The notes: a model not told the origin generated them from the sequence alone. A DNA stretch of 64,000 nt from Paenibacillus sp. JNUCC32 (GCF_014863545.1 NZ_CP062260.1:3915001-3979000), one strand, 5' to 3'; shown: positions 39,601 to 50,329, counted from the first letter of the stretch. Made by a program: numbers and translations.

Positions 39601-40431
39601 TCACACTCCTGACCAACTGTGGAAAGCGGACCACGTATTCAGAAAAAAGTTCAATATAATGAATCCATACCCGATTAAAGCCCATATGGCGGCCTCCCTG
39701 CCGGACCTTCTCCACAGTCGGCGTTTGATGAAATACACCATATACATCGCTAGCGCCGTCAGCGTAGACAATACTTTGATATCCAAAAACAGGGTCCACC
39801 GCCCGGCCATGGCCACTGACATTACGGCCAAGACAAGCGACATGACCAGAATAATCGTACCGGCCATCAGCGCTTTATAAGAATACACATCCAGCTTCTC
39901 CAGACTCGGCAGCCTGCGGACCGTATCATTCCACTGCTTGTGCTTCAGCTTCCGATGGAGAAACATGTAGATCGCCGCAAACACGGCCCCGACGGTCAAA
40001 GCGGCGAAGCTGATGCTCGCCAGGGCAATATGAATCAGCAAGAGACGGTGTTCCGTCTCCCAGCTGTACAATGCATTATCTCCTGCCGTGAACCACAAAC
40101 GATTGACCAGCATCACGCAAAAACCGACGAGGTTGATGAGCAGGACGGCAAATTCCGAGCGTTTCATATACGCCAGGGCAATCGAAGTGATCGAAATGCA
40201 GAAGGCCAGCAGGAACAGGAAATCAAACAGCGTAAATACCGGGAAGTGGAAATGTCCGCCCTCCATGGCCCTGATGCCGATGCCCGCGAATTGCAGCAGC
40301 GCGGTAATGACAAGAAGCCCTGTGCCTATCCGCTTCGCCACCGAATTGCGTGAAATGCAATCCGAGATATAAAACAGAAGGCTCAGGGCATAGATACAAA
40401 TGCCGGTGATATAAATTATGTTTAACAGCAT
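39601..40431 (-). CDS. hemX: HemX/CcsA-like cytochrome c assembly membrane protein
   Basis: This 276-residue integral membrane protein has about eight hydrophobic segments and the WD-like family features of CcsA/CycZ proteins. Bacillus hemX follows hemA and influences GtrR (HemA) level; a heme-related role is inferred from position. A GAGGAGGGTG ribosome site precedes the ATG. Confidence 0.88.
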   Translation of the reverse strand: MLLNIIYITGICIYALSLLFYISDCISRNSVAKRIGTGLLVITALLQFAGIGIRAMEGGHFHFPVFTLFDFLFLLAFCISITSIALAYMKRSEFAVLLINLVGFCVMLVNRLWFTAGDNALYSWETEHRLLLIHIALASISFAALTVGAVFAAIYMFLHRKLKHKQWNDTVRRLPSLEKLDVYSYKALMAGTIILVMSLVLAVMSVAMAGRWTLFLDIKVLSTLTALAMYMVYFIKRRLWRRSGREAAIWALIGYGFIILNFFLNTWSAFHSWSGV

Positions 40432-40449
40432 GGGTTATACTCACCCTCC

Positions 40450-41856
40450 TCAAAGGGTGGCTGGGGCCAGAGACACCTTGAGCGGCTTCTCTTCTGCCTG
40501 CTGATCTACAGCATTCTTCGTCCGTTCAGCTTTAACGGGTGCAGTTGCTTTCTTGTTGCGGCCGCGGGCTTCCTGCTCATTCTCATGGATCAAGCTTTCC
40601 AGCGCAAAGATTTGTGAAAAATAATCCAATGCCTCGCCGCCCTGCTTGCCGCCCGTCATCTCCTTGATCCGGTTGATCGGATCGTGCATCATCTGGTTGA
40701 CGATGCTTTTGGTCAAACGACGGATGACTTTACGTTGGCGTTCGTCCAGCTCCGGCAGCTTGTTGAACAAGCTTTCCATCGTTTCTTCATGAATGGCGTT
40801 CGATTTCTCCTGCAAGGCCCGAATCGCCGGTCTGACACCGAGCGTCTTCAGCCATGTGTGGAATGCATCCATCTCCTCTTGAATCATCACTTCGATCTTG
40901 GCTGCTTCCACTCGGCGCATTTCCAGATTGGTTTCCACAATGCCTTCCAGATCATCGATATCGTACAGGAATACGTTGGAGAGCTCCCCGACCGCCGGAT
41001 CGATGTCCCGCGGAACCGCGATATCAATCATGAACAACGGGCGGGACTGGCGTTTCTTCATGCTCTCTTTAACCCGCTCCGCATTCAGAACATATTCATT
41101 CGAGCCTGTGGAGCTAATCACAATGTCGACTTCATTCAACAAATTCTTAGCTTCGGCGATGGTGCACGGCGTTCCTTTGAACTTGCGAGCCAGTTCCTCG
41201 GCACGGCCAAGCGTGCGGTTGGCCACGATCACTTCGGCCGCGCCGTTGGCATAAAGATGCTTCACGGTAAGCTCGCTCATCTTGCCTGCACCGAGTATCA
41301 TCACTTTTTTATCGTTAAATGCGCCAAAAATCCGTTTACCCAGTTCCACCGCAGCATAGCTGACCGAAACCGCGCTCTCTCCGATCGAAGTTTCCGAATG
41401 CGCCCGCTTGCCGAGCGTAACGGCCTGCTTGAATAACATGTTGAACCAAGTTCCGGTGGCATCATGCTTTTGCGACGTCAAAAAAGCATTGCGCACCTGT
41501 CCCAGGATCTGCGTCTCTCCAATGACCATGGAATCCAAACCGCAGGTAACCTTAAACAGATGGGAAATGGCTTGTTCGTCTTCATATATATAGAGGTGCT
41601 GCGTAAATTCTTCACGATTAATGCCGAACCACTGTTCCATAAAACTGCGGATAAAGTAGCCGCACATATGAAGGCGGTCTACCACAACATAAATCTCAGT
41701 ACGGTTGCAGGTAGCGACAATGACGCCCTCCAATACGCTCTTGGTCGAATTAAGCTGCTCTAACGCCTTAGGCATGTCTTCTTCCGAGAATGTAAAACGT
41801 TCTCTGACTTCCACGGGCGCCGTGCGATAGTTCAACCCAACAACGACGATGTGCAT
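40450..41856 (-). CDS. hemA: Glutamyl-tRNA reductase
   Basis: This 468-residue enzyme reduces glutamyl-tRNA to glutamate-1-semialdehyde, the first committed heme step. The catalytic cysteine lies in VATCNRTEIY, and NYRTAPVEVRERF and a Rossmann GAGKMSELTVKHL are visible. A lysine-rich tail of about 35 residues extends beyond the usual end. It heads the hem operon. Confidence 0.97.
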   Translation of the reverse strand: MHIVVVGLNYRTAPVEVRERFTFSEEDMPKALEQLNSTKSVLEGVIVATCNRTEIYVVVDRLHMCGYFIRSFMEQWFGINREEFTQHLYIYEDEQAISHLFKVTCGLDSMVIGETQILGQVRNAFLTSQKHDATGTWFNMLFKQAVTLGKRAHSETSIGESAVSVSYAAVELGKRIFGAFNDKKVMILGAGKMSELTVKHLYANGAAEVIVANRTLGRAEELARKFKGTPCTIAEAKNLLNEVDIVISSTGSNEYVLNAERVKESMKKRQSRPLFMIDIAVPRDIDPAVGELSNVFLYDIDDLEGIVETNLEMRRVEAAKIEVMIQEEMDAFHTWLKTLGVRPAIRALQEKSNAIHEETMESLFNKLPELDERQRKVIRRLTKSIVNQMMHDPINRIKEMTGGKQGGEALDYFSQIFALESLIHENEQEARGRNKKATAPVKAERTKNAVDQQAEEKPLKVSLAPATL

Positions 41857-42142
41857 TGCATGTTCACCTGCCTATTTCTCCGAGTAGTTTTGCCGTTCAC
41901 AACGGACTGCCTTGACCCTGTTCATTATATCACAGTATGCTGGGCAGCCTTGTCTATTTTATGAAATGTTTATGAAATCCCCATACTTCTTCATGCCATT
42001 CTTGAACATTCCTTCCTCTAGATCGCACCTTACTATTGTGGATATAGAACACCCTAGATATACGTATTATTTTCTACGAAATCTCATTTCAGAGAACGAC
42101 GGCATGGAATCTTCATGAAACTTTCCCGTCTTCACAAAATAA
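41857..42142. other. hemA upstream region
   Basis: This non-coding stretch holds the hemA ribosome site and an extended -10 promoter on the minus strand (TGATATAAT, TATAAT at 41929-41924) without a clear -35. The left-hand short frames here look random. Nothing else was recognised. Confidence 0.6.
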
Positions 42143-42168
42143 ATAACCATGGAAATATCCATGGTTAT
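42143..42168. terminator. Palindromic terminator after speD
   Basis: A perfect inverted repeat ATAACCATGG/CCATGGTTAT with a 6-base loop lies 29 bases after the speD stop. The T run behind it on the minus strand is short. Confidence 0.65.
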
Positions 42169-42196
42169 CAGAATACGCGTTTTTTTAAGGGCTGGA

Positions 42197-42595
42197 TTAA
42201 ACGAGCTCAGCCTGTTTCATCTCAGGCGTTTCCACGGTCATTTCGCCGAGTCCGCGCACGAGTTTCTTAGCATAGCATTTTTCAGGTTTCAAAGCGGATA
42301 CCAGATAGTCAATAGCCAACTGCGGATCTACTGTCTCCCCGCAGGTATAACAGTCAATCGCAGCAAAACCTCTCTCAGGGTATGTGTGAATCGAGAGATG
42401 GCTTTCCGACAGCAACACCAGCACAGTCGCACCTTGTGGTTCAAACTGCTTGGATTGGACGGACAATACCGTTGCTCCACATGCTTCAGCGGCTTCCACC
42501 ATCTGAGCTTGTAAAAATTCTGCACTGTTCAGTAGTTCAAAATCGACTCCCCAAGTATCAACAGCAACGTGTCTTCCGAAAGTTGAGTATTCCAT
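42197..42595 (-). CDS. speD: S-adenosylmethionine decarboxylase proenzyme
   Basis: This 132-residue class 1B proenzyme makes decarboxylated SAM, the aminopropyl donor for spermidine. Self-cleavage at LSESHLSIHT (between Glu64 and Ser65) creates the pyruvoyl group. The catalytic Cys in DCYTCGE is present. Single gene with its own promoter, structured leader and terminator. Confidence 0.95.
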   Translation of the reverse strand: MEYSTFGRHVAVDTWGVDFELLNSAEFLQAQMVEAAEACGATVLSVQSKQFEPQGATVLVLLSESHLSIHTYPERGFAAIDCYTCGETVDPQLAIDYLVSALKPEKCYAKKLVRGLGEMTVETPEMKQAELV

Positions 42596-42735
42596 CTTCC
42601 GGTTTCCCCCTTCCTAGGAATAAAATGTTTGAAAATTTCATCCGCTAGGACCTACGTCATTCACTTCCCGAGGGAATAATCTCTCGCAACATTACATGTC
42701 CTGAGTGAATCCTGGTTCCTATTTTCTTTTCAACG
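42596..42735 (-). promoter_or_regulatory. Structured 5' leader of speD
   Basis: The roughly 140-nt untranslated leader contains a stem ATTCACT/AGTGAAT (42710-42704 with 42665-42659) enclosing a second hairpin (CGAG...CTCG). No known riboswitch was recognised. Confidence 0.5.
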
Positions 42736-42741
42736 AGATTA

Positions 42742-42770
42742 AAAATAACATCTATGACGCTTAAATGCAA
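42742..42770 (-). promoter_or_regulatory. Putative sigma-A promoter of speD
   Basis: TTGCAT (42770-42765) and TATTTT (42747-42742) with a 17-base spacer. It predicts a long leader. The stretch from here to 42919 is AT-rich and without a recognisable gene. Confidence 0.55.
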
Positions 42771-42919
42771 CACCTTTTTCGAAAATAACCCATAAATATT
42801 TTACAGCTCAATATATGTGCATTTGAACCACATGGTGTCTCCGGCCCACGAAATAAATATCACCCGCTCTATGTTACATAAACATGCATGAAACCGAATT
42901 TTTAACGATAAATACACAT

Positions 42920-42942
42920 AAAAAAAGCGCCCCTTGCGGGGC
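42920..42942 (-). terminator. Terminator after the 42951-43541 gene
   Basis: Minus-strand stem GCCCC-GCAA-GGGGC followed by CTTTTTTT, immediately after the stop codon. Confidence 0.85.
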
Positions 42943-42950
42943 AGCCCTCC

Positions 42951-43541
42951 CTAAGCTTCAAGCACGAACAGGCGCTGATTAAACCGTCGCAGCCTTTCGT
43001 CTATCGTCTTCGTAATCAGTTTATCATTCCCTGCTGCAATCCGCTGGTCCAGAAGCACGTTGATATGATGCTGAATGGATTCGATCTCTTTCTCTGCTTC
43101 ATTGCTGTTAAAGAGACGCTGCAGCTCGCCTGCCGTATTCTTGTACTCATAAATGACAATGCTGTCGTTCCCGGCGACTTGCGTAATTCGATGCACCGTT
43201 CCCGCATGGTAGTCGTAGCTCATCGTAAAGCCGCGATAAATCCGATTCACTTTACCTGATCCCTTAAAAGCCGCAAACAGTTTGCGTACGGCATTCGTCA
43301 GATGGGGAGTAACCAATCGGCATGACAGCTCACAGACGTACAAGCCATTCTTGCGTTCAAAGGGCAAATGAACTTCTTCCCCGCTTTCATCTTCGAGCAC
43401 GAACTCCTGCTCTCCGCTATCCATGACTTTTACCCGGTTAGTGACCCGGAAAGCTTGGGTATATTGCAGAAATTGATCCATTTGAATATCCGTCATTTGC
43501 ATTGTGGCATTAACATATTCTGTGGCTAACCGCTGAGCCAT
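42951..43541 (-). CDS. Conserved-looking protein of unknown function
   Basis: I do not recognise this 196-residue protein. It begins MAQRLATEYVNATMQMTD, has no signal peptide or membrane helix, is mixed alpha/beta in composition and ends in a helical segment (about 145-195, EAEKEIESIQHHINVLLDQ). The ATG at 43541 has GAGGGAG upstream, and a longer frame to 43637 has no site. It lies between engB and speD with its own terminator. Any link to the neighbouring proteases is unproven. Confidence 0.8.
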   Translation of the reverse strand: MAQRLATEYVNATMQMTDIQMDQFLQYTQAFRVTNRVKVMDSGEQEFVLEDESGEEVHLPFERKNGLYVCELSCRLVTPHLTNAVRKLFAAFKGSGKVNRIYRGFTMSYDYHAGTVHRITQVAGNDSIVIYEYKNTAGELQRLFNSNEAEKEIESIQHHINVLLDQRIAAGNDKLITKTIDERLRRFNQRLFVLEA

Positions 43542-43754
43542 AAAAATCTCCCTCAATTCTTTTAACTTACTACCATTATACAGCAGATCCAAGCGGTCTT
43601 TCCTGCCGTTCGAATGAGAATATCCATCATATTTCATAAAAAAACGGAATTAGCCGGAATCAGAGCGATATTTCCCGCAAGATGCTCACTTTCCTGTAAA
43701 GAATGCACCGATTCCCTATAGCACCCTTGAAAAAACATCACAAACCCATCCGGA

Positions 43755-44399
43755 TCAGACATGCTCGTTGCTGTCATTCTCCGAACCCGGGTGCGGCTCT
43801 TCCTCATGATCCTTCGTTCCCATATGGGACTCCATAATGGCCCATAACTCATCTTTACCCAAACCCAGCTCGGATGAAAACATGACAAAGGAATGATAGG
43901 GCTTGAAACCGAGCGTTTCCTTCACGATCTTCACATGCTTCTGGCGGCGCGTTTTCGGAATTTTATCCGCCTTGGTCGCGACTACGCACACCGGCCGGTT
44001 GTAATGCTGCAGCCATTCATACATGCTGATATCGTCTTTTGAAGGCGGGTGACGCATGTCCACAATCAATAATACAAGCTTCAGTTCTTCCCGGCTGAGC
44101 AAATATCTTTCAATCATTTCGCCAAATGCCGCACGCTGGGTCTTGGATACCTTCGCATAACCATAGCCGGGAAAATCGACCAGATACAGGTCGTCGTTCA
44201 CCCGATAATAGTTGAGCTGCTGTGTCTTCCCCGGCGTGGCGCTTGTACGAGCCAGGTTCTTACGGGATATCATACGGTTAATCAGCGATGACTTGCCCAC
44301 ATTGGAACGCCCTGCCAGAGCAATCTCCGGCAAGGCGTCTTCAGGATATTGGGCAGGTACGACAGCGCTGATGACAAACTCGGCTTTCGTAACTTTCAT
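43755..44399 (-). CDS. engB: Ribosome biogenesis GTPase YsxC/EngB
   Basis: This 214-residue GTPase acts in late 50S assembly. G motifs are [10 protein letters not shown], the DFPGYG segment of G3 and TKADKIP (G4). An acidic C-terminal tail of about 20 residues is present. It follows lonA by about 17 bases, the conserved lonA-engB order. Confidence 0.96.
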   Translation of the reverse strand: MKVTKAEFVISAVVPAQYPEDALPEIALAGRSNVGKSSLINRMISRKNLARTSATPGKTQQLNYYRVNDDLYLVDFPGYGYAKVSKTQRAAFGEMIERYLLSREELKLVLLIVDMRHPPSKDDISMYEWLQHYNRPVCVVATKADKIPKTRRQKHVKIVKETLGFKPYHSFVMFSSELGLGKDELWAIMESHMGTKDHEEEPHPGSENDSNEHV

Positions 44400-44416
44400 A
44401 ATGTAGACTTTCCTCT

Positions 44417-46753
44417 CTAGTGCACTCCCGCTTGTTCAACGAGCGCATGCTCCAGAACCTGATCCATATGGGATACCGGAACGAACTCCACGTCGTTCTT
44501 TACGCTGTCAGGAATATCACGCAGGTCGCGTTCGTTATCCTTAGGGAGCAATATTTTTTTGTACCCGGCACGGTGGGCTGCCAGCGACTTCTCTTTCAAG
44601 CCGCCAATCGGCAGTACGCGTCCCCGAAGTGTAATTTCACCCGTCATGGCCACGTCACGGGCTACATGCCGTTTGGTTAAAGATGAGATAAGAGCCGTCG
44701 CAATCGTAATGCCGGCTGAAGGGCCATCCTTCGGTATGGCTCCCTCCGGGATATGGATATGGACATCAAGCTTCTCATGGAAATCCGGATCAATGCCCAG
44801 CTCTACCGCTTTCGAGCGGGTAAAACTGAAGGCGGCTTGAGCCGATTCCTTCATCACGTCACCAAGCTTGCCCGTCAGCGTCAGCTTGCCGGTACCAGGC
44901 ACCACGGTTACCTCAATGGTCAGCGTTTCGCCGCCCACTTCCGTCCATGCGAGCCCCGTGACCGTACCCACTTGATCTTCAAGCTCGGCCATGCCATAAC
45001 GAAACTTCGGAATGCCGAGATAATCCTTGATATCGGCAGCCTTGATCTCGATGGATTCCGATTGCTGGGTCACGATCTGCTTGGCGGCTTTGCGGCACAG
45101 CGCCGCCACTTGCTGCTCTAGATTCCGCACGCCGGATTCACGGGTATATTCCCGGATCACCTTCATCAGCGCTTCCTCGTCCAGAATCAGCTGCTCAGGC
45201 TCAAGCCCATGCTCGCTCTTCTGCTTGGGCAGCAAGTAACGGTTGGCGATTTGGAGCTTCTCCAGCTCCGTATACCCCGGAATGTTCAGCACTTCCATCC
45301 GGTCCAGGAGCGGTCTTGGAATGTTATGAAGCACGTTCGCCGTCGTGACAAACATAACGTTGGACAGGTCAAAAGGAATTTCCACGAAATGATCGCTGAA
45401 CGTATTGTTCTGCTCTGGATCGAGCACTTCAAGCAGTGCGGAAGACGGGTCCCCGCGGAAATCGGATGCCATCTTGTCGATTTCATCCAGCAGGAACACG
45501 GGATTCATCGAGCCCGCTGTTTTCATGCCTTGAATGATCCGTCCCGGCATAGCTCCGACATAAGTGCGCCGGTGACCGCGAATTTCCGCCTCGTCCCTTA
45601 CCCCGCCTAACGAGACGCGAACGAACTTGCGCTCCAGGGAACGGGCGATGGACCGGGCAAGCGATGTTTTACCGACGCCCGGAGGGCCGACCAGGCACAA
45701 AATAGGCCCCTTCATCTTCTTCACCAGCTTCTGGACCGCCAAATATTCCAGCACGCGTTCTTTCGGCTTCTCGAGACCGTAATGATCCTCGTCCAGCACT
45801 TGCTCCGCTTTGACGATGTCCAGATCATCCTCGGTTTTGTTCGTCCACGGCAGCGCCAGCAGCCAATCCACATAGTTCCGGATAACGCCGCCTTCCGCAG
45901 AGCTCGCCGGCATTTTCTCGAGTCGGTCGATTTCCTTCTCTACCTTCTCCTGGACGCGTTCCGGCAGTTCAAGCTCCTGAAGCTGGCTTCGGAGTTCCTC
46001 TACTTCCCCGGCACGGCCTTCCTTGTCGCCAAGCTCTTTCTGGATGGCCTTCATCTGTTCGCGCAAATAGTATTCCTTCTGGGTCTTCTCCATTTGCTTC
46101 TTGACCCGCTGGTTGATCTTACGCTCCAGCTCCAGCACTTCGCGCTCGTTATTCAGTATATCTAGAAGTTTCTCGAGCCGTTTGCGAACGTCGATTGTTT
46201 CGAGAATTTCTTGCTTATCCTTGATCTTCAGCGACAAATGACTCGTAATGACGTCCGCCAGCCGTCCTGGCTCATCGATATCGGAAACGGCCGCCAGTGT
46301 CTCAGGCGTCACTTTCTTCGACAGATTGATATAATTCTCAAACTGAGACAGTACGGTTCGCATTAATGCGGAGACTTCAGGATCATGGTTCTCCTCTTCG
46401 GGAAGCTCCCGAGCGATGACCTCGTAGTATTCCTCTTGATCCGTATATTCAATAACTTCCGCCCGTTCCATACCCTCCACTAGCACACGTATGGTACCGT
46501 TTGGAAGCTTAAGCATCTGGCGTACATTCGCAACTGTGCCAATCCGAAAAATATCATCCTGCGTCGGTTCTTCAATGTTCACTTCCGATTGAGAACATAG
46601 GAGAATCAAATTGTCTTCAACCATCGCCTTTTCTAAAGCCTTTACCGATTTCTCCCGGCCTACGTCCAAGTGAAGCACCATGCTTGGATAGACCAGAAGA
46701 CCTCTTAAAGGCAGTAAAGGAAAACGACGACCTTTGGATTTACTGGGTCCCAT
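44417..46753 (-). CDS. lon: ATP-dependent protease LonA
   Basis: This 778-residue protease has the N-terminal LAN substrate domain, an AAA+ module with Walker [16 protein letters not shown], and the Ser-Lys proteolytic domain ([12 protein letters not shown] with the serine, [14 protein letters not shown] with the lysine). I chose the ATG at 46753 because GGAGGTG lies 8 nt upstream and the conserved sequence starts there. A GTG 12 codons earlier lacks a site. Confidence 0.97.
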   Translation of the reverse strand: MGPSKSKGRRFPLLPLRGLLVYPSMVLHLDVGREKSVKALEKAMVEDNLILLCSQSEVNIEEPTQDDIFRIGTVANVRQMLKLPNGTIRVLVEGMERAEVIEYTDQEEYYEVIARELPEEENHDPEVSALMRTVLSQFENYINLSKKVTPETLAAVSDIDEPGRLADVITSHLSLKIKDKQEILETIDVRKRLEKLLDILNNEREVLELERKINQRVKKQMEKTQKEYYLREQMKAIQKELGDKEGRAGEVEELRSQLQELELPERVQEKVEKEIDRLEKMPASSAEGGVIRNYVDWLLALPWTNKTEDDLDIVKAEQVLDEDHYGLEKPKERVLEYLAVQKLVKKMKGPILCLVGPPGVGKTSLARSIARSLERKFVRVSLGGVRDEAEIRGHRRTYVGAMPGRIIQGMKTAGSMNPVFLLDEIDKMASDFRGDPSSALLEVLDPEQNNTFSDHFVEIPFDLSNVMFVTTANVLHNIPRPLLDRMEVLNIPGYTELEKLQIANRYLLPKQKSEHGLEPEQLILDEEALMKVIREYTRESGVRNLEQQVAALCRKAAKQIVTQQSESIEIKAADIKDYLGIPKFRYGMAELEDQVGTVTGLAWTEVGGETLTIEVTVVPGTGKLTLTGKLGDVMKESAQAAFSFTRSKAVELGIDPDFHEKLDVHIHIPEGAIPKDGPSAGITIATALISSLTKRHVARDVAMTGEITLRGRVLPIGGLKEKSLAAHRAGYKKILLPKDNERDLRDIPDSVKNDVEFVPVSHMDQVLEHALVEQAGVH

Positions 46754-46837
46754 CGCTTTCGCACCTCCAATGGCTCTCAATGTTGACACTATTCCTATTT
46801 TATCAAATCTGCGTATAAAAAACCAACTATACGAGGC

Positions 46838-48568
46838 TTAACATCCTCCGGCATCCGTTATTTTTCCGTTGCGCGGAGGCGTGGCCTGCAGCAATGAAGC
46901 GGAAGAGGATGGAAATACCTCGTTTCCGGGAAGCTGTATCACCTCCGGAGCGAACGTACCGCCAAAGATATGCCCGAAAACTTCATCCACCGATTCCACC
47001 GGAATCACCCGCAAGCCCCCGCTCAAATCCTGGAACAAGGTCTGCCAATTGTCCTTAGGGATGATCACGCGGGTCGCGCCTGCCTGGAATGCCGCCTCCA
47101 CCTTGGCGATGACTCCGCCAATCGGCTTCACTTTTCCATGGATGCTTATCTCGCCGGTCATCGCTACCTTGTTATCGACTTCAACCCCTTTGATGGCCGA
47201 CACGATGGCCGTAGCCATCGCAATGCCGGCGGAAGGGCCGTCGATCGGCGTTCCTCCGGGAAAATTGATATGCAGGTCATAGTTTTTGGGCGTAAAGCCC
47301 ATCGAGCCCAGCACGGTCAGCACATTCTCGATCGAGCCTTTGGCCATGCTCTTGCGGCGCAGCTTGCGCGAGCCTCCGCCAAATTCCTCTTCATCCACTA
47401 CCCCGGTGATATTGTAGGTACCCCGGCCCTCCTCGACAGGAACCGCAGATACTTCAATTTCTAGCAGAGCCCCCATATTCGGGCCATATACGGCCAATCC
47501 GTTAACTACCCCAATCTGCGGCTTCTCCGGTATTTTCCGGTCGGGCCTTGGCTGCAGCTGGCTGCTGCTGGCTACCCATTCAACATCCGCCGCGCGGAGG
47601 GCATCCCGCTTCTCGGTCAATGCCAGACCGGCCGCCAATTGAATCATATTGACCGCTTCCCGGCCGTTGGAGCAGTACTGCTTCACGACTTCTACCGCTT
47701 CCGGCGGAGCATTCAGGCCAATCTTCTGAATGGCATCCTCCGCAATCTTGCCGATCTCTTCAGGCAGAAGCGGACGGAAAAAAATCTCCATGCAGCGCGA
47801 GCGAAGTGCAGGAGCAATCTCTTCCGGCGAACGTGTCGTAGCACCAACCAGGCGGAAGTCCGCCGGAAGCCCATTTTGAAAAATATCGTGAATATAAGCG
47901 GGCGTATTGGCATCCTCTGAATTATAATATGCGCTTTCCAGCAGCACCTTGCGGTCCTCCAGCACTTTTAAAAGCTTATTCATCTGGATGGGATGCAATT
48001 CCCCAATTTCGTCAATAAACAGGATTCCCCCATGGGCCTTGGTCACCGCGCCCGGCTTCGGCTGAGGGATGCCTGCCACCCCCATGGCACCGGCGCCTTG
48101 GTAAATCGGATCATGAACAGAACCGATGAGCGGATCGGCAATTCCACGTTCATCGAAACGGGCCGTCGTTGCGTCGATCTCCGTGAATTTCGCGTCGTAT
48201 TTAAACGGCGATTGCGGGTTCTTCTTGGCTTCCTCCATCACCACGCGGGCAGCAGCGGTCTTACCGACTCCCGGAGGACCGTATACGATGACATGCTGAG
48301 GATTCGCGCTGCATAGCGCGGCTTTTAAGGCGCGCAAGCCGTCCTTTTGCCCCACAATGTCATCCATGGTTTGCGGCCTTGTTTTCTCGGCGAGCGGTTT
48401 CGTTAACGATACCGACCGGAGTTTGCGGAGTTTATCCAGCTCCTTGCGCGATTCCCGGTCCACCGCTGTTTTGCTTGTCTTCTGTCCACGCAATAAATTC
48501 CAAAAATAAATGCCGATGATGACTGCAAAAAACAGCTGCACCAGCATAATCACGATACTTAAATTCAC
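46838..48568 (-). CDS. lonB: Sporulation-linked Lon protease LonB
   Basis: This 576-residue LonB has an N-terminal membrane helix (IMLVQLFFAVIIGIYFW), a Walker [15 protein letters not shown] and a Lon proteolytic domain (GTPIDGPSAGIAMA; GGVIAKVEAAFQAG). It lacks the LAN domain. Bacillus LonB is a forespore-specific (sigma-F) protease. It lies directly upstream of lonA as in Bacillus. A clear AGGAGG site precedes the ATG. Confidence 0.95.
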   Translation of the reverse strand: MNLSIVIMLVQLFFAVIIGIYFWNLLRGQKTSKTAVDRESRKELDKLRKLRSVSLTKPLAEKTRPQTMDDIVGQKDGLRALKAALCSANPQHVIVYGPPGVGKTAAARVVMEEAKKNPQSPFKYDAKFTEIDATTARFDERGIADPLIGSVHDPIYQGAGAMGVAGIPQPKPGAVTKAHGGILFIDEIGELHPIQMNKLLKVLEDRKVLLESAYYNSEDANTPAYIHDIFQNGLPADFRLVGATTRSPEEIAPALRSRCMEIFFRPLLPEEIGKIAEDAIQKIGLNAPPEAVEVVKQYCSNGREAVNMIQLAAGLALTEKRDALRAADVEWVASSSQLQPRPDRKIPEKPQIGVVNGLAVYGPNMGALLEIEVSAVPVEEGRGTYNITGVVDEEEFGGGSRKLRRKSMAKGSIENVLTVLGSMGFTPKNYDLHINFPGGTPIDGPSAGIAMATAIVSAIKGVEVDNKVAMTGEISIHGKVKPIGGVIAKVEAAFQAGATRVIIPKDNWQTLFQDLSGGLRVIPVESVDEVFGHIFGGTFAPEVIQLPGNEVFPSSSASLLQATPPRNGKITDAGGC

Positions 48569-49111
48569 AAGTCATTCCTCCTGTACTCCATTATGTCTTC
48601 ATCCAAACGTTAATACATGGTAGTATTGCCGATTCCTCGGATGGTAAAACGCAGGAGGCGGAAAAGTATCAAAAAGTGGATGGAGACGCTTAGGTGAGAC
48701 GCTCCAATGAGACGCTCCGCGTACGTATCGTTCCTCCGATCGCTGTTGTTTCCGAATTTCATGAATGAGGATAGTAATGTAGAAACTCGGCAACAGCTTA
48801 TCCTTCCGATGCGAGTTTTCCTGCGGTAAACTTTTAGCCGACCGCTTCGAATCGATTCGTCCGCTCCGCTGGTGCGGCGCATGGCATCCTTCTTCATCGT
48901 GGGGGGTGGGGAGAGGGGAGAGCTGAACTACATTTATCAGAAGCTCAATAAAGAGCCAATATACTTGGGACAACAGAACGCCTCTTTGCAACTTTGTACT
49001 AATAAGTAGACCGCTCTTTTGTTTGACATTGTTATACCTTATTCCTTAAAAATACATTCAAACAAAAATGTAAGAAACAGACTTTGGACGTCCTTGGACC
49101 TTTTGTTTCCT
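48569..49111. other. lonB upstream region without a supported gene
   Basis: About 540 bases between lonB and the ispG terminator. Two overlapping minus-strand frames (130 and 95 residues) have low-complexity composition, no ribosome site and no family signature. A 13-bp period repeat of GAGACGCT occurs three times at 48683-48716. No convincing sigma-F or sigma-A promoter was found. Confidence 0.6.
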
Positions 49112-49157
49112 AAAAACAAACAAAACGGCAGTCTCAATTAGCCAGAGACTGCCGTTT
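49112..49157 (-). terminator. Terminator after ispG
   Basis: Twelve-base stem AAACGGCAGTCT/AGACTGCCGTTT, with a T-rich stretch following on the minus strand. Confidence 0.9.
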
Positions 49158-49195
49158 CAATATAAGTGGTTATTACAATAACTTAGTGATCAAGC

Positions 49196-50305
49196 TCAGA
49201 CCGTGGATTTGTGCTTGCGCCCCGGGATTTCGCCGGTTTCCTCATACACCTTCACGATATGATCGATTTCTTTCTTAAGCTCTTCCACCATGGTGGCTTC
49301 CGGAACTTTGCGGATCATCTCTCCGTAACGGAAGAGCAAACCTTCCCCACGAGCGCCGGCAATACCGATGTCGGCTTCTCTGGCCTCACCGGGACCGTTC
49401 ACGGCGCAGCCCAAGACGGAAACCTTGATCGGCACTTTAATCTTCGAGATGTACTCCTCCACCTCATTGGCGATGGAGAACAAATCGATATCCAGCCGTC
49501 CGCAAGTCGGGCAGGATACCAAGGTTGCCGCATCCGAGATCAGACCGAAGGATTTTAGAAGCTCCCGGCCAACCTTGATCTCTTCGACCGGATCGGCGCT
49601 CAAGGAAATACGCATCGTGCTGCCGATGCCTAGGGACAAGAGCGCCCCAAGACCGGCCGCGCTCTTCACGGTACCCGAGAAGAGGGTGCCCGCTTCGGTA
49701 ATCCCCAGATGAAGCGGGTACGGAATCACTTCCGCCGCCTTGGTGTACGCCGCAATGGCCATCGGCACATCAGACGCTTTAAGCGAAACGATGATATCGT
49801 GGAAGTCCAGTTCTTCCAAGATGCCGATATGATACAAGGCGCTCTCTACCATGGCTTCCGGTGTCGGATACCCGTATTTTTCAAGAAGGTGATTCTCCAG
49901 GGAACCGGCATTCACCCCGATCCGAATCGGAATCCCCTTCTCCTTGCATGCCTTCACGACGGCTTCGACCTTTTCGCGCTTACCGATGTTCCCCGGATTG
50001 ATCCGGACTTTATCGATACCGTTCTCGATCGCCATCAGGGCGAGCTTATAGTTAAAATGAATATCCGCCACGAGCGGGATATGAATGCGTTTCTTGATTT
50101 CTTTGATGGCAGCAGCTGCTTCCTCATTGTTTACCGTTACCCGGACGATCTGGCATCCCGCTTCCTCCAGGCGCAGTATCTCGGCAACGGTTGCCTCCAC
50201 GTCTGCTGTTTTGGTGGTGCACATGCTTTGAATAATGACTTCGTTCTTTCCCCCAATGGTAAGGTTCCCCACCTTGACGGGCCGTGTGTCTTGTCTCAAA
50301 AACAT
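49196..50305 (-). CDS. ispG: 4-hydroxy-3-methylbut-2-enyl diphosphate synthase (flavodoxin)
   Basis: This 369-residue iron-sulfur enzyme of the MEP isoprenoid pathway converts MEcPP to HMBPP. The [4Fe-4S] cysteines lie in SCPTCGR and [10 protein letters not shown]. The ATG at 50305 has a GGGAG site. It lies between lonB and clpX with its own terminator, so it interrupts the protease cluster. Confidence 0.97.
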   Translation of the reverse strand: MFLRQDTRPVKVGNLTIGGKNEVIIQSMCTTKTADVEATVAEILRLEEAGCQIVRVTVNNEEAAAAIKEIKKRIHIPLVADIHFNYKLALMAIENGIDKVRINPGNIGKREKVEAVVKACKEKGIPIRIGVNAGSLENHLLEKYGYPTPEAMVESALYHIGILEELDFHDIIVSLKASDVPMAIAAYTKAAEVIPYPLHLGITEAGTLFSGTVKSAAGLGALLSLGIGSTMRISLSADPVEEIKVGRELLKSFGLISDAATLVSCPTCGRLDIDLFSIANEVEEYISKIKVPIKVSVLGCAVNGPGEAREADIGIAGARGEGLLFRYGEMIRKVPEATMVEELKKEIDHIVKVYEETGEIPGRKHKSTV

Positions 50306-50329
50306 GGTACGATCTCTCCCATATAACGC

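Noticed and set aside
43634..43888. Minus-strand frame of 84 residues overlapping the engB end
   Set aside because: Overlaps engB in another frame, no ribosome site and no family match.
48599..48991. Minus-strand frame of 130 residues upstream of lonB
   Set aside because: Composition looks random, overlaps another frame of equal quality, and lacks a ribosome site.
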